Origin: Mastigocoleus testarum BC008
GTDB lineage: Bacteria; Cyanobacteriota; Cyanobacteriia; Cyanobacteriales; Nostocaceae
Assembly (NCBI RefSeq): GCF_001456025.1
Contig: NZ_LMTZ01000100.1
Span: forward strand, 1-64,000
Reading direction: 5' to 3'
DNA length: 64,000 bases
The notes beneath the pieces were generated by a model. The model was not told the DNA's origin. It saw only the letters and a program-made list of their open reading frames with translations, and made no database searches. The position numbers and the translations under genes were made by a program. Positions 37,811 through 46,980 of the stretch are shown piece after piece; position 1 is the first letter of the stretch, and each line of letters opens with the position of its first letter.

Positions 37811-37843
37811 ACTACATAATTAAAGTTAGGAAATCGGTAAATC
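37811..37843 (+). repeat. 33-bp dispersed repeat, copy 3
   Basis: ACTACATAATTAAAGTTAGG followed by AAATCGGTAAATC. It matches the copies at 13603 and 15340. Confidence 0.7.
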
Positions 37844-37925
37844 CCAAAAGCTAGATTTGTAAGCTTTTAACTTTTGTTAGGCTGATTACTGGCGCGTAGC
37901 GCCATAAAATGAATGGTTTTTTAAC

Positions 37926-37982
37926 CAATTACCCATTACCCATTACCCATTACCCATTACCCATTACCCATTACCCATTACT
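37926..37982 (+). repeat. CCCATTA heptanucleotide array
   Basis: About eight near-perfect tandem copies of the heptamer CCCATTA. Confidence 0.9.
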
Positions 37983-38143
37983 TGTAACCTTCATGTATTG
38001 GATTGAATCCAAAATTAGCAATAAAAATCGAAGATTGGGAAAATAAATTTTGTTGGTACCGGTGTATGTAATTTATGGTAGCTATTCAAACCATAATTAA
38101 CAGTGAAAAGCTAATAACTGACTAGATAATAAAAAGGTAAAAA

Positions 38144-39658
38144 ATGCAAAACTTCGATGTCATAGTTATTGGTAGTGGAATTGGTGGTTTATGTGCTGGG
38201 TCCCTACTAGCTAGATATGGCAAAAAAACAATAGTGTGTGAAAGCCATAACATTGCTGGTGGAGCAGCCCATTGTTTCGGACGAAAAGGATTTAAATTTG
38301 ATTCCGGACCTTCATTCTATTGTGGTTTAACTACCGCCAAAAGTTTGAACCCCGTAAAACAAATACTTGATGTTTTAGGAGAATCATTTACTGCTGTAAG
38401 TTACGATCCTTTGGGACATTATCACCTAGGCGATCGCACTTTTCCTGTATACAGCGATTCAGATATTTACCTTGAAGAAGTTGCTAAAATTACTACTTCA
38501 GGAGCAAAAGAATTAAAGTACTTTCAACATCGTCTTTTACCTTTATATGATGCGATGAAAGGAATTCCAGCCTTAGCATTACGCTCAGATTGGCAGTCAT
38601 TTTTAATTTTATTTGGACGTTATCCAGAATACATGTTTAAAATGCTGCCCCATCTATCTTTAGTTAGAGCCTCTGTGGGTAATGTAATGGACGGGACAAT
38701 TAAAGACCCATGGGTAAGAACACTAATTGATTTGGAGTGTTTTCTGTTATCAGGTCTAAAAGCTCGCGGGACCATTGCTCCAGAGGTCGCATTTATGCTG
38801 GGAGAGCGTTCCCGGGTTGGGGTGGAATACCCTGTAGGTGGGAGTGAGGCAATTATAAACGCTTTGGTACGAGGTCTCGAACGTTGGGGCGGTCAGTTAC
38901 GTTTGGGAAGCCACGTGGAACAGATTTTAGTGGAAAATGGTAAAGCCTCAGGGGTACGCTTAAAAAATGGTGAAGTTCTCTTAGCACCGATAGTAATTTC
39001 CAATGCCAGTATTTGGGATACCTATACTAAGTTATTAGATCCTGAAGATTTACCTGATTCTTTCCGAAAAACTGCTTTAGCAACACCAGCAGTTGAAAGC
39101 TTTATGCATTTACACTTGGGTATTCGCGCCCAAGGTTTAGAAAATTTAACTGGACATCATGTAGTAGTCCACGATCCCAATCAAGATATAAGTACGCCGG
39201 GAAATACTTGTATGATATCAATTCCCAGTGTTTGGGATGCCGAGCTAGCACCAGAAGGATATCACGTCGTTCATGCATATACCTTGGAACCCTACACCGA
39301 TTGGCAACGCGATCAAGATTACCAAACTCGAAAACAGGAAAAAGCCCAAACTCTTTATCGCGCAATCGAACGAGTAATACCGGATATCCGCGATCGCGTA
39401 GTTTTGAAGTTAATTGGTACCCCTCTGACCCACGCCCATTACTTAAGAAGATATCAAGGAACATATGGACCGGCGATTTCTGCGGGAAAAGGAACATTTC
39501 CTGGAAATCAAACCCCCATCAAAGGTTTATATCGAGTCGGTGATAGTACAATGCCGGGTATTGGAGTTCCAGCTGTCGCCGCTTCAGGGATTATGTGTGC
39601 TAACACCCTAGTAAAGCCCCAACAGACACTAGATATATTAAAAAGCGTGAATTATTAG
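38144..39658 (+). CDS. FAD-dependent oxidoreductase of the CrtI/CrtISO family
   Basis: A 504-residue flavoprotein. The N-terminal dinucleotide-binding fold is DVIVIGSGIGGLCAGSLLAR, followed by GGAAHCFGRKGFKFDSG, the typical CrtI/CrtISO/retinol-saturase continuation. The C-terminal FAD motif is GLYRVGDSTMPGIGVPAVAA. The family includes phytoene desaturases, carotenoid isomerases and all-trans-retinol reductases. The substrate here cannot be chosen from sequence alone; its N-terminus differs from the usual cyanobacterial CrtH, so I regard it as a paralogue. It stands alone between repeat-rich spacers. Confidence 0.85.
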   Translation: MQNFDVIVIGSGIGGLCAGSLLARYGKKTIVCESHNIAGGAAHCFGRKGFKFDSGPSFYCGLTTAKSLNPVKQILDVLGESFTAVSYDPLGHYHLGDRTFPVYSDSDIYLEEVAKITTSGAKELKYFQHRLLPLYDAMKGIPALALRSDWQSFLILFGRYPEYMFKMLPHLSLVRASVGNVMDGTIKDPWVRTLIDLECFLLSGLKARGTIAPEVAFMLGERSRVGVEYPVGGSEAIINALVRGLERWGGQLRLGSHVEQILVENGKASGVRLKNGEVLLAPIVISNASIWDTYTKLLDPEDLPDSFRKTALATPAVESFMHLHLGIRAQGLENLTGHHVVVHDPNQDISTPGNTCMISIPSVWDAELAPEGYHVVHAYTLEPYTDWQRDQDYQTRKQEKAQTLYRAIERVIPDIRDRVVLKLIGTPLTHAHYLRRYQGTYGPAISAGKGTFPGNQTPIKGLYRVGDSTMPGIGVPAVAASGIMCANTLVKPQQTLDILKSVNY

Positions 39659-40398
39659 AAGTTCATAGGTAGTAGCGCTTGAGTGCAAATCTAAAGCCCT
39701 ACTACCAACTTTGTTCGTCCATTAAAAATAATCAAACAGGTTTGTAATTGCGCTTTAGCGCATAGAACATATATTAAATAGGGCTTCAACCTTATACAGA
39801 TAAATAAATTAACTGCCAAAATTAAGGTTCGTAGTAGCGCTTTAGCGCTTTAATATCAAGACTTTACCGGGGCTATTAGCGTTAGCGTGTCCATCAGGAC
39901 ATAGCCCAACTACAAACCCATCAAAATTAATGTGGAGGACTACTAGTTTACAATATACAAAATAAATTATTAATTTTTATTAATTTTGGTGTAATATTAT
40001 TTCATGAGGTTGAGTTTAAGAATTTCTTAAACTTGATCGAAGCTCTTAATAAATCGGCTTGGTAAAGTCTGCTTCTTTCTAGAAGCATTAGAAAGATATA
40101 AATTTCATGGCATTTTGGCAAATGCCTCAGCCTAAGGTTACTTTTTGCGGTATTGATGCGATCAATATGTATTCCTTATGTTTTAGGTATGGAGGGTAAA
40201 ACTCTTTTTGATTGGGCTTGGGGAATTTCAAGGATATTCGAGTTTGATTTATGACTTTCTAAATTTATTATCAGTAATTCAAGATAATTAAAGAAAAATA
40301 TTTAACTTTAAAAAGACTTTTCTGTAAGTGGAAATACAAAATCACTATCAGTAAATGTCGAGACAGATGATTGTTTAAACAACAGAAGTATTTTCCCC
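39659..40398. other. Intergenic region with AGTAGCGC-type repeats
   Basis: Partial copies of the AGTAGCGCTTTAGCGC repeat lie at about 39669, 39750 and 39833, and a hairpin of GGGCTATtagcg... with ATAGCCC occurs at 39870-39905. The remaining 450 bases are AT-rich with no recognised gene. Confidence 0.55.
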
Positions 40399-41748
40399 AT
40401 GACAAATCAAAAAGTTTGTGATGTAGGGCTAAGTCAGAAGCTAGAAGTTTTGCAAAGAATTAGGAGTCATCTGTTAACCATTATTGGTCACGAGTTTTGG
40501 ACTCCCTTATCAACCAGTCAAGTTTGTTTGGAAAGTTTGGCTGAAGAGCAATTGATACCTTCTGATTGTAGACAGATCATATTAGAAACTGCATTTAAGG
40601 ATGTAGAGCGCTTGCGTCATCTGATCCAAACAACTCTTTCCATTTCCGACTTAAATTCCGAACAAGATTCTGAGTCGGAGGAATCTAAGCAGGATCCTGA
40701 ATTTGAATTAGATTCTGAATTTGAACCAAAATCAATCGAGCAACATAACCAAGGCGAACAGTTTGCAGATGCTTCTGCATGCTGGAAAACCATAGCACTA
40801 GCTGATATTCTCGATCGCTTCGAGACGCTTTCAGGGAACGCGGAACGCCTAAGAGGCGTTTATCGCACTCAACCAAGAGTATTACAGCAAAACCCGTGTA
40901 AACTATTTATAACCCCAGAACAAAACATCGAGTTATGCTCCGGCTTGAGTGAGGATAAATCGTCTGCTGAGCTTCAAGACTCCAATCCCTGCGATGATTT
41001 AGAGATTTTAGAGCATACTCGAAAAAATCTGATTGCAATTGTCGGTCATGAATTGCGTACTCCTTTATGTACTATTCAAATTTGCTTGGAAAGTTTGATT
41101 AGAGAACCGACCATGGCTCCAGAGTATCAGCAAGTAATGCTGGAAATTGCACTTGGAGATATAGAACGCTTAAGACAGTTAATTCAAGATTTTTTTCTTC
41201 TTCTACGATTAGAAAATGGACAACTTTACCACCGTCCAGATTTTATTGAATTCCAAGAAGTTATAGATATTGCTTTAAGCAGCTTGAGAGCAAATGTCAA
41301 AGAGTGTCATCTACCTCAAGTTACAGCAGACATTCCACCAAACTTACCAAAAATTCAAGTTGATGGGGACAGACTCGTTGAAGCGTTAATTAAATTGATT
41401 GACAATGCTTATAAATTTACAGATATTGATGGAACTATCAACATTCAAGTCAAAATAAATCAAGCAAAAGTTGATAATGAGAAATCCATCTCAAATGATT
41501 CCAAGATCGTGTTAGAAGTAGTTGTAGCTGACACTGGTAGAGGAATTGCACCCGATAATTTAGAAGCCGTATTTAATCACTTTTACCAAGAAGAAGATTC
41601 TTTAAGGCGTAGTGTTGGCGGTACTGGTATTGGTTTAGCAATTTGTCGCTACATAGTACACAGTTTAGGAGGAGAGATTTGGGCTTCTTCGGAAGGGAAG
41701 CATAAAGGAACCCAAATTCACTTTACTGTTCCAGTAGGACAACCCTAG
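40399..41748 (+). CDS. Sensor histidine kinase with duplicated DHp domain
   Basis: A 449-residue kinase. Two HisKA-like units are visible: residues about 10-80 (LTIIGHEFWTPLSTSQVCLE, His31) and about 200-265 (LIAIVGHELRTPLCTIQICL, His217). The HATPase domain follows (IDNAYKFTDIDG, VVADTGRGIAPDN, GTGIGLAICRYIV). The first unit has FW in place of LR after the His-Glu pair, so it may not be phosphorylated; the two units are clearly duplicates. The linker (about 85-195) is acidic and contains a piece encoded by a GC-rich dispersed repeat. No sensor domain or membrane segment is present. Confidence 0.88.
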   Translation: MTNQKVCDVGLSQKLEVLQRIRSHLLTIIGHEFWTPLSTSQVCLESLAEEQLIPSDCRQIILETAFKDVERLRHLIQTTLSISDLNSEQDSESEESKQDPEFELDSEFEPKSIEQHNQGEQFADASACWKTIALADILDRFETLSGNAERLRGVYRTQPRVLQQNPCKLFITPEQNIELCSGLSEDKSSAELQDSNPCDDLEILEHTRKNLIAIVGHELRTPLCTIQICLESLIREPTMAPEYQQVMLEIALGDIERLRQLIQDFFLLLRLENGQLYHRPDFIEFQEVIDIALSSLRANVKECHLPQVTADIPPNLPKIQVDGDRLVEALIKLIDNAYKFTDIDGTINIQVKINQAKVDNEKSISNDSKIVLEVVVADTGRGIAPDNLEAVFNHFYQEEDSLRRSVGGTGIGLAICRYIVHSLGGEIWASSEGKHKGTQIHFTVPVGQP

Positions 41749-41779
41749 ATTAGTAATGATTGTTTATTTTGACTCCCGT

Positions 41780-41910
41780 TTTAGGGAAGTGTGGGAAGTG
41801 TGGGAAGTGTGGGAAGTGTGGGAAGTCTAGTGATTAGTGACTCTTAACTCCTGACCTCTGACCTCTGACTTCTGACTTCTGACTCCTGACTCCTGATTCC
41901 TGACTTCTGA
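41780..41910. repeat. GTGTGGGAA and TGACTCC tandem arrays
   Basis: Tandem GTGTGGGAA units (about 41789-41827) are followed by CTGACTC/CTGACTT units (about 41840-41908) that reach the convergent pyrC-like stop codon. Confidence 0.85.
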
Positions 41911-41914
41911 AACC

Positions 41915-43237
41915 TTAACACCAAGTTCTCATCACCTTTCCTTTCAATTTTTGTCCGAGCCAAGGGGTATTCTTAGAAAGAGTATAAAGATTTTGAGTAT
42001 CTACTTTCCAAATTTTTTCTGGATTAAATAAGGTTAATTCAGCTTTTTGACCGGGAAATATTGCTGGAGAATCTTGATTTAAGCATTCTGCAGGACCCTT
42101 AGAAAGTGCTTTCCATAATTCCAAGGCTGTGAATTTATTAGTTTCTACTAAATTTTCCCAGAGTAAAGCTAACACTAATTCCAAACCAATAGCTCCTGGA
42201 GGCGCTTCAGAAAATGATACAGTTTTTTCTTCGTAACTGTAAGGGCTATGGTCGATCGCAATTCCATCAATGATACCTGTTCTTACTCCCTGCCTTAAAG
42301 CAATTAAATCCTCTGGGTTACCTAAAGGTGGTTCTAAATGTAAGTTTTGATTATAACTTTCAATAGATGATGTATCGAGCAAAAGATGCATCCAAGTTGT
42401 ACTAGCAGTAACTGGTAAGCCTTTTTGCTTCGCTGCAGCTATTAATTCAACACTTCGGGCTGTTGATATGCGCATCAAATGTACCGGAGTTTCCGTTGTA
42501 GCGACTAATTCCAATAAAGCTGCTAAAGCAGTAGTTTCTGAAATTGCTGGGTTTCCTGGTAAACCAAAACGAATAGAATATTTTCCTTCCCGCATTACCC
42601 CACTAGATGCTAAATTGCGATCGCAAGGCCAAATTGCAATCGGTTTATTCATAGGCTTGAGGTATTCTAGGATTCTTCGTAGTAAACCTAGATTTTCTAA
42701 GGGTTTACCATCGGCAAAACCTACCACCCCCACAGCAGCTAAATCTGCAACTTCCACCATTTGCTTACCCGCGACATCCAAAGTTAAAGCGCCCCAAATA
42801 TTCAGACGAGGAAATGAGGTCATGGTAAGTAAGGAAGAAGCAACAAATCTGTTTTCCAATTGATTCCTACTTAAGGGGCTGTTCAAATCATTACTTTTTT
42901 GCAGTAGCTGACCCACCAAAGCAGAATTATCAATGGGAGGAGATGTATCCGGTAAAATGCTAACTCTGGTAAAACCCCCAGCAGCAGCAGCCAGTAAAAG
43001 TGAATTTAGGGTATCTCTTTGTTCCCGTCCAGGCTCCCCAGAATGGCTATATAAATCTATTAAACCCGTACCAAGAATTAATCCGCGAGCATCATGTATT
43101 TTCGTATCAATTGCAATATCTGAAATAATTTCAGAAATCGTTTCAATATAACCATCGACGATCAATACATCTGCAACTTTATCAGTTTGAGAAACAGGAT
43201 CTATAATCCTTACTTGTTGAAGTAATTCTGTTGTCAT
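41915..43237 (-). CDS. pyrC: Dihydroorotase-family protein with degenerate active site
   Basis: A 440-residue amidohydrolase-fold protein whose overall order matches dihydroorotase of pyrimidine synthesis. The metal and substrate ligands are mostly gone: the DxHxHxR motif is DLYSHSG, with the first His replaced by Tyr and the Arg by Gly; the H-x-x-H block is HLMR; the PHH block is WMH; and DHAPH is DHSPY. I therefore doubt catalytic activity. Inactive dihydroorotase homologues are known to support aspartate transcarbamoylase assembly in other bacteria, a plausible role here. It begins with ATG at 43237. Confidence 0.85.
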   Translation of the reverse strand: MTTELLQQVRIIDPVSQTDKVADVLIVDGYIETISEIISDIAIDTKIHDARGLILGTGLIDLYSHSGEPGREQRDTLNSLLLAAAAGGFTRVSILPDTSPPIDNSALVGQLLQKSNDLNSPLSRNQLENRFVASSLLTMTSFPRLNIWGALTLDVAGKQMVEVADLAAVGVVGFADGKPLENLGLLRRILEYLKPMNKPIAIWPCDRNLASSGVMREGKYSIRFGLPGNPAISETTALAALLELVATTETPVHLMRISTARSVELIAAAKQKGLPVTASTTWMHLLLDTSSIESYNQNLHLEPPLGNPEDLIALRQGVRTGIIDGIAIDHSPYSYEEKTVSFSEAPPGAIGLELVLALLWENLVETNKFTALELWKALSKGPAECLNQDSPAIFPGQKAELTLFNPEKIWKVDTQNLYTLSKNTPWLGQKLKGKVMRTWC

Positions 43238-43388
43238 TTTGGCTATCAGCAGCTCAGAGTTCGGCTTTTGTGTAAGTAATTGTACTTTTTTTCTGGGTTA
43301 CAGGATGATTGACAGATTATTGCCAGATTATTAAAGGCTCGAGTCTGAACGCTGTGTAGCCATATTTGATGTTGTAATTTTTGGTATC

Positions 43389-43430
43389 ATAAGCGGTCTG
43401 CTCCGCAAGCAGCGTAGCCTATCGCAACCA
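43389..43430. repeat. GC-rich dispersed element upstream of the dihydroorotase-like gene
   Basis: AGCGGTCTGCTCCGCAAGCA followed by GCGTAGCCTATCGC resembles the other GTAGCG-type small repeats. Confidence 0.5.
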
Positions 43431-43453
43431 CAAAAAATATGTAGTTTTTATAA

Positions 43454-44782
43454 CTAGATTTCTTCAGCAAAATGAGCGTTAATATTCATGGCTTGCAATA
43501 CCGGCAATCCACTTAATCCACGAGGGTAATCTATAACAGTCAAAGCAGCATTGTCATTTTTGATAGACCAAAATTTCTCCGGTGATAGTCCTAGAATATG
43601 ACAAATTAAGGCTTGATTGATATCACCGTGGGCAAATACAATTCCAGTCGAATATTGTTTTTCTAATGCTGTTTTTACGATTGAGAGCCAGCAGTTATGA
43701 CTGCGTTCCCATAATTGTTGCAGATTCTCTCCTTGTGGCATTTGTACTTCTGCTGGAACTGTTCGCCAGCGTTGTAACTCTCCTGGGTATTCTCGGTCGA
43801 TTTCTACTTCAGTTTTTCCTTGCCACAAACCATGATTAATCTCTTGTAAATTTTGGAGTAATTCCAATTTTACATTTTGGTGATGCTGCAAAATAATTTC
43901 TGCAGTTTCCCTGGCTCTTTCCATGGAACTGCTACAGGCAAAATCAATATTTTCTGTTTGTAAAAATGCTGCTGTTTTTTCAGCCTGCGATTTTCCCACA
44001 TCATTTAAAGGTACATCAATTTGTCCCTGAAATTTGTTGAGATTATTCCATTGGGTTTCCCCATGACGCACTAAAAATAACCTTACACCTTGATGATTGG
44101 GTCGTAAGGAAGGACAAACTTCTCCCAAATGCTGAGTTTGATTTAAAGATTCTAGTTCTACAGAGCCTTCCAAACCCTCAGCAAAATTAAGTACGCTAAA
44201 ACCACAGTTTGATTGTTGAATGGAGTGGTAAAGTTCTGGAGAAATTCCCAGAGCAGTGCTTATCAAAGCACGATTGATTCCATTGTGAGCAACTATCATT
44301 AAGTTTCGGTCGCCCCGATACAATGGGAGAATATCTTGCCAAAATTTCTTTGCTTGCTCGTATAAAGCTAAAACGGGAAAATATTCTTCTTCTTTTCCTG
44401 CTTTTTGAATTCGCATTAGCAGTTTATGAGGAGTTTCTTTCCAGATGCGATATTCTTCGGCAAAAATTTCCCTCACTTCACTATTGAGCATCCCCTCCCA
44501 AAGAGGTAAATGAACCTCAATTAATTTTTCATGACTACAAATTTTCTTTGGTTCTTTATTTGCTGTAACTAGTTGAGATTTAATAATCTCTGCTGTCTGC
44601 GTAGCTCTTGTCAGGGAACTATGATAAATCGCATCAAAATAAATATTACTTAGAGCTTTACCTACTTTGGCAGCATCATTACAGCCCTTTTGTGTTAATT
44701 CGGATGCATCGGTACGTCCTTGAATTCGTCTAACAATGTTATAAGTGCTTTGACCGTGACGGACGATGATGACACGAGTCAT
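43454..44782 (-). CDS. Tandem-domain histidine phosphatase (phosphoglycerate mutase-like)
   Basis: A 442-residue fusion of two histidine phosphatase domains. The first starts TRVIIVRHGQSTYN with catalytic His9; the second starts at about residue 230 with FLVRHGETQWN. Each has the later arginine/His blocks (HSSLTRATQTAEII and SSSMERARETAEIIL; VAHNGINRAL and FAHGDINQAL). The second domain reads FAHGD, so both appear competent. Such proteins are often annotated as phosphoglycerate mutase, but many are phosphatases with other substrates; I cannot decide. ATG at 44782. Confidence 0.87.
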   Translation of the reverse strand: MTRVIIVRHGQSTYNIVRRIQGRTDASELTQKGCNDAAKVGKALSNIYFDAIYHSSLTRATQTAEIIKSQLVTANKEPKKICSHEKLIEVHLPLWEGMLNSEVREIFAEEYRIWKETPHKLLMRIQKAGKEEEYFPVLALYEQAKKFWQDILPLYRGDRNLMIVAHNGINRALISTALGISPELYHSIQQSNCGFSVLNFAEGLEGSVELESLNQTQHLGEVCPSLRPNHQGVRLFLVRHGETQWNNLNKFQGQIDVPLNDVGKSQAEKTAAFLQTENIDFACSSSMERARETAEIILQHHQNVKLELLQNLQEINHGLWQGKTEVEIDREYPGELQRWRTVPAEVQMPQGENLQQLWERSHNCWLSIVKTALEKQYSTGIVFAHGDINQALICHILGLSPEKFWSIKNDNAALTVIDYPRGLSGLPVLQAMNINAHFAEEI

Positions 44783-45042
44783 CGACAGTTATCTCCTACT
44801 ATTTGAAATCCAGACGGATGCTGACGAGCAAACCAGAAGGTTGAGAATGTGCAAGTCATAACATCTGCCCTGGTTAATAATTTAACTGGTGATGAGCACA
44901 GATTGAGCTTCTAGTGTACACTTTTCATGCTGTTTACTATTATTTTCTACCTTTAAGAATAGCACCATCGTAGCGGTATTGTTGATTTTACAGTGATATT
45001 CACGTTCAACTAATAAAGATTTTACACGTACACACTGAAAAT

Positions 45043-45097
45043 AAAAAAATGGAGAGCCGCTTGGGGCAACTCTCCAGATCATCAGGGTGCATCTACT
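45043..45097 (-). ncRNA. Candidate small RNA of about 55 nt with intrinsic terminator
   Basis: On the minus strand an extended -10 box (TGCTATACT, hexamer at 45104-45109) with TTGCCC 16 bases upstream would start transcription near 45097. The transcript reads GATGCACCCTGATGATCTGG and ends in a hairpin of GGAGAG with CTCTCC (45051-45075) followed by ATTTTTTT. A 73-residue frame through it is an unlikely protein. I do not recognise the RNA family. Confidence 0.55.
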
Positions 45098-45133
45098 AAG
45101 CATAGTATAGCACTTTTGGGATGAGGGGCAATA
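45098..45133 (-). promoter_or_regulatory. Promoter of the candidate small RNA
   Basis: TATACT with a TG-C extension as -10 element and TTGCCC as -35 element, spacing 16 bases, reading on the minus strand. The hairpin GAGGGG-CCCCTC overlaps the -35 region. Confidence 0.45.
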
Positions 45134-45247
45134 CCCCTCAATAAAATATTTTTTGTGAATGTATTATTAAGAACTTTAAGAGAATATACTTATCACTTAA
45201 ATTTTGCTCGGTTAAATTCAGGGATTGCTCGTAGTTAAAGGAAAAAC

Positions 45248-45325
45248 CGACTTCTTTATTGTTTGTAAGTTGGAAATTTTAGCTTTAAATAAATAGCTTT
45301 AAAAATATAAACAATAAAGAAGCCG
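45248..45325 (-). terminator. Long inverted repeat, probable gatB terminator
   Basis: The arms CGACTTCTTTATTGTTT (45248-45264) and AAACAATAAAGAAGCCG (45309-45325) pair with one mismatch around a 44-base AT-rich loop. On the minus strand the stem is followed by GTTTTTCC. It lies 41 bases after the gatB stop. A small mobile element is an alternative reading. Confidence 0.55.
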
Positions 45326-45365
45326 AGTAGTTTAAATTACACTGTACTTGTAACAATGTGTAATA

Positions 45366-46841
45366 TTATCCATTTAGTTTTTCGGTGACTAGTTTATTTG
45401 TCAATTTGGGGTCAGCACGCCCTCCTGTTTGTTTTAAAACTTGACCGACGAAAAAGCCCAATAATTTGGTTTTACCACTACGATACTTTTCTAATTCTTT
45501 GGGGTTGTTAGCGATCGCTTGTTCTACTATTGGTATCAATACAGCTGGATCAGAAATTTGCTCCTGTCCTTTGAATACATCATCGGGGGATTTACCCGCT
45601 AATAAATCTGTCAACTTATCTTTAACTTTTTTACCGCTAATAGTTCCTTTCTCAATCAGAGAAATGGTTTTAGCAAGGTTTTCTGGGGTTAGAGCAATTT
45701 CAGCGATATTGAGTTTTTGTTTGTTTAGGTAAGCTGCGATGTCACCCATAATCCAATTAGCAGCACCTTTAGCACTTGCACCAGCAGCGATAGTTGCTTC
45801 AAAATACTTAGAAGTGGCGACTTCTTCTGTTAATACACGAGCATCATAAGCAGAAAGATCTAATTCTTCTTCATAACGGTGACGCTTATCTGCGGGAAGT
45901 TCGGGAAGTTCGCTACGCCAAGAACTCATTTGTTCTTCAGAAACCTCAATTGGTCCTAAATCGGGTTCGGGGAAATAACGGTAGTCGCTAGAGCCTTCCT
46001 TAACCCGCATACTAAATGTTTTTTGGGAACCTTCTTCCCATAAACGAGTTTCTTGGATGATTTTTTCGCCAGCTTCAACCGCAGCGATTTGTCGCTCAAT
46101 TTCGTATTCGATCGCTTTTTGAATTGCACTAAAGGAATTCATATTTTTGATTTCGACTTTAGTACCAAATTCTTTTTGTCCTATGGGACGGACAGAAATG
46201 TTTACGTCGCAACGGAGGGAACCTTCTTGCATGTTGCCATCACTTACACCCAAATAACGCATAATTCGGCGTAATTCTTGAGCGTATTCGGCTGCTTCTT
46301 GTCCCGAACGTAAATCTGGTTCGGAAACAATTTCAACTAGTGGTACACCTGCGCGGTTGTAATCTACTAGAGAATAGGTGGAACCCGATAGGCGATCGCT
46401 ACCTGCGTGAACTAATTTACCTGCATCTTCTTCCATATGCAGGCGAGTAATACCAATTTTTTTACGAATGGGATTACCATCTCCATCAATTAACTCAATT
46501 TCTAGCCAACCATGTTCGGCTATAGGCAAATCGTACTGAGAAATTTGATAATTTTTTGGTAGATCGGGATAAAAATATTGTTTGCGGTCAAACTTGCTAT
46601 ATTTAGCAATAGAACAATTCAGAGCTAAACCGGCTTTAACAGCATATTCCAGTACTTTTTCGTTTAATACTGGTAGTACGCCGGGTAAACCCATACAAAC
46701 TGGATCGATGTTGGTATTGGGGTCAGCACCAAATTTTGTCGAACTGTCAGAGAAAATTTTGGTTTGGGTACTCAATTGACAGTGAGTTTCTAAACCAATA
46801 ATTGCCTCATATTCTGTTTTGGCTGGAGCAGCAGAAGTCAT
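45366..46841 (-). CDS. gatB: Aspartyl/glutamyl-tRNA amidotransferase subunit B
   Basis: GatB is the kinase/transamidase partner of GatA and GatC, which converts Glu-tRNA(Gln) to Gln-tRNA(Gln). The 491-residue protein shows the family text: YEAIIGLETHCQLSTQTKIF, DPVCMGLPGVLPVLN, FDRKQYFYPDLPKNYQISQY, EEDAGKLVHAGS, and the YqeY-like C-terminal domain (GKTKLLGFFVGQVLKQTGGR). The length is normal. gatA and gatC are not in the window. It is preceded by a 328-base spacer containing a MITE-like element and followed by a probable terminator. Confidence 0.97.
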   Translation of the reverse strand: MTSAAPAKTEYEAIIGLETHCQLSTQTKIFSDSSTKFGADPNTNIDPVCMGLPGVLPVLNEKVLEYAVKAGLALNCSIAKYSKFDRKQYFYPDLPKNYQISQYDLPIAEHGWLEIELIDGDGNPIRKKIGITRLHMEEDAGKLVHAGSDRLSGSTYSLVDYNRAGVPLVEIVSEPDLRSGQEAAEYAQELRRIMRYLGVSDGNMQEGSLRCDVNISVRPIGQKEFGTKVEIKNMNSFSAIQKAIEYEIERQIAAVEAGEKIIQETRLWEEGSQKTFSMRVKEGSSDYRYFPEPDLGPIEVSEEQMSSWRSELPELPADKRHRYEEELDLSAYDARVLTEEVATSKYFEATIAAGASAKGAANWIMGDIAAYLNKQKLNIAEIALTPENLAKTISLIEKGTISGKKVKDKLTDLLAGKSPDDVFKGQEQISDPAVLIPIVEQAIANNPKELEKYRSGKTKLLGFFVGQVLKQTGGRADPKLTNKLVTEKLNG

Positions 46842-46980
46842 AAAATTAAAAATTATCGCTAATTAATTCTTTATCTAGATCTTGGTTTCCTATTGTAGAA
46901 CTGTATTGGTTTTGATCGACTACGGATTTTTCATGGGGAAACCCTCATAACCTCATTGATTGCAAACTCCCTCCTAACAT

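Larger units (their letters stand above)
37578..38143. other. Intergenic region with two repeat families
   Basis: It holds copy 3 of the 33-bp dispersed repeat (37811-37843) and a clean tandem array of CCCATTA (about 37926-37980). No gene is evident. Confidence 0.6.
44783..45365. other. Intergenic region holding a candidate sRNA and the gatB terminator
   Basis: A compact promoter-transcript-terminator unit on the minus strand (45043-45109) and a long inverted repeat near gatB (45248-45325) are listed separately. A GC-rich hairpin (GAGGGGCAATACCCCTC, 45123-45139) lies just upstream of the sRNA promoter. The rest is AT-rich. Confidence 0.6.

Noticed and set aside
37926..37982. CCCATTA array considered as a CRISPR or origin iteron set
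   Set aside because: Contiguous heptamers with no spacers and no origin-type features; the same kind of array occurs in several other gaps.
44882..45103. 73-residue minus-strand frame
   Set aside because: It runs through the candidate small RNA, its terminator hairpin and an AT-rich spacer; no protein features.
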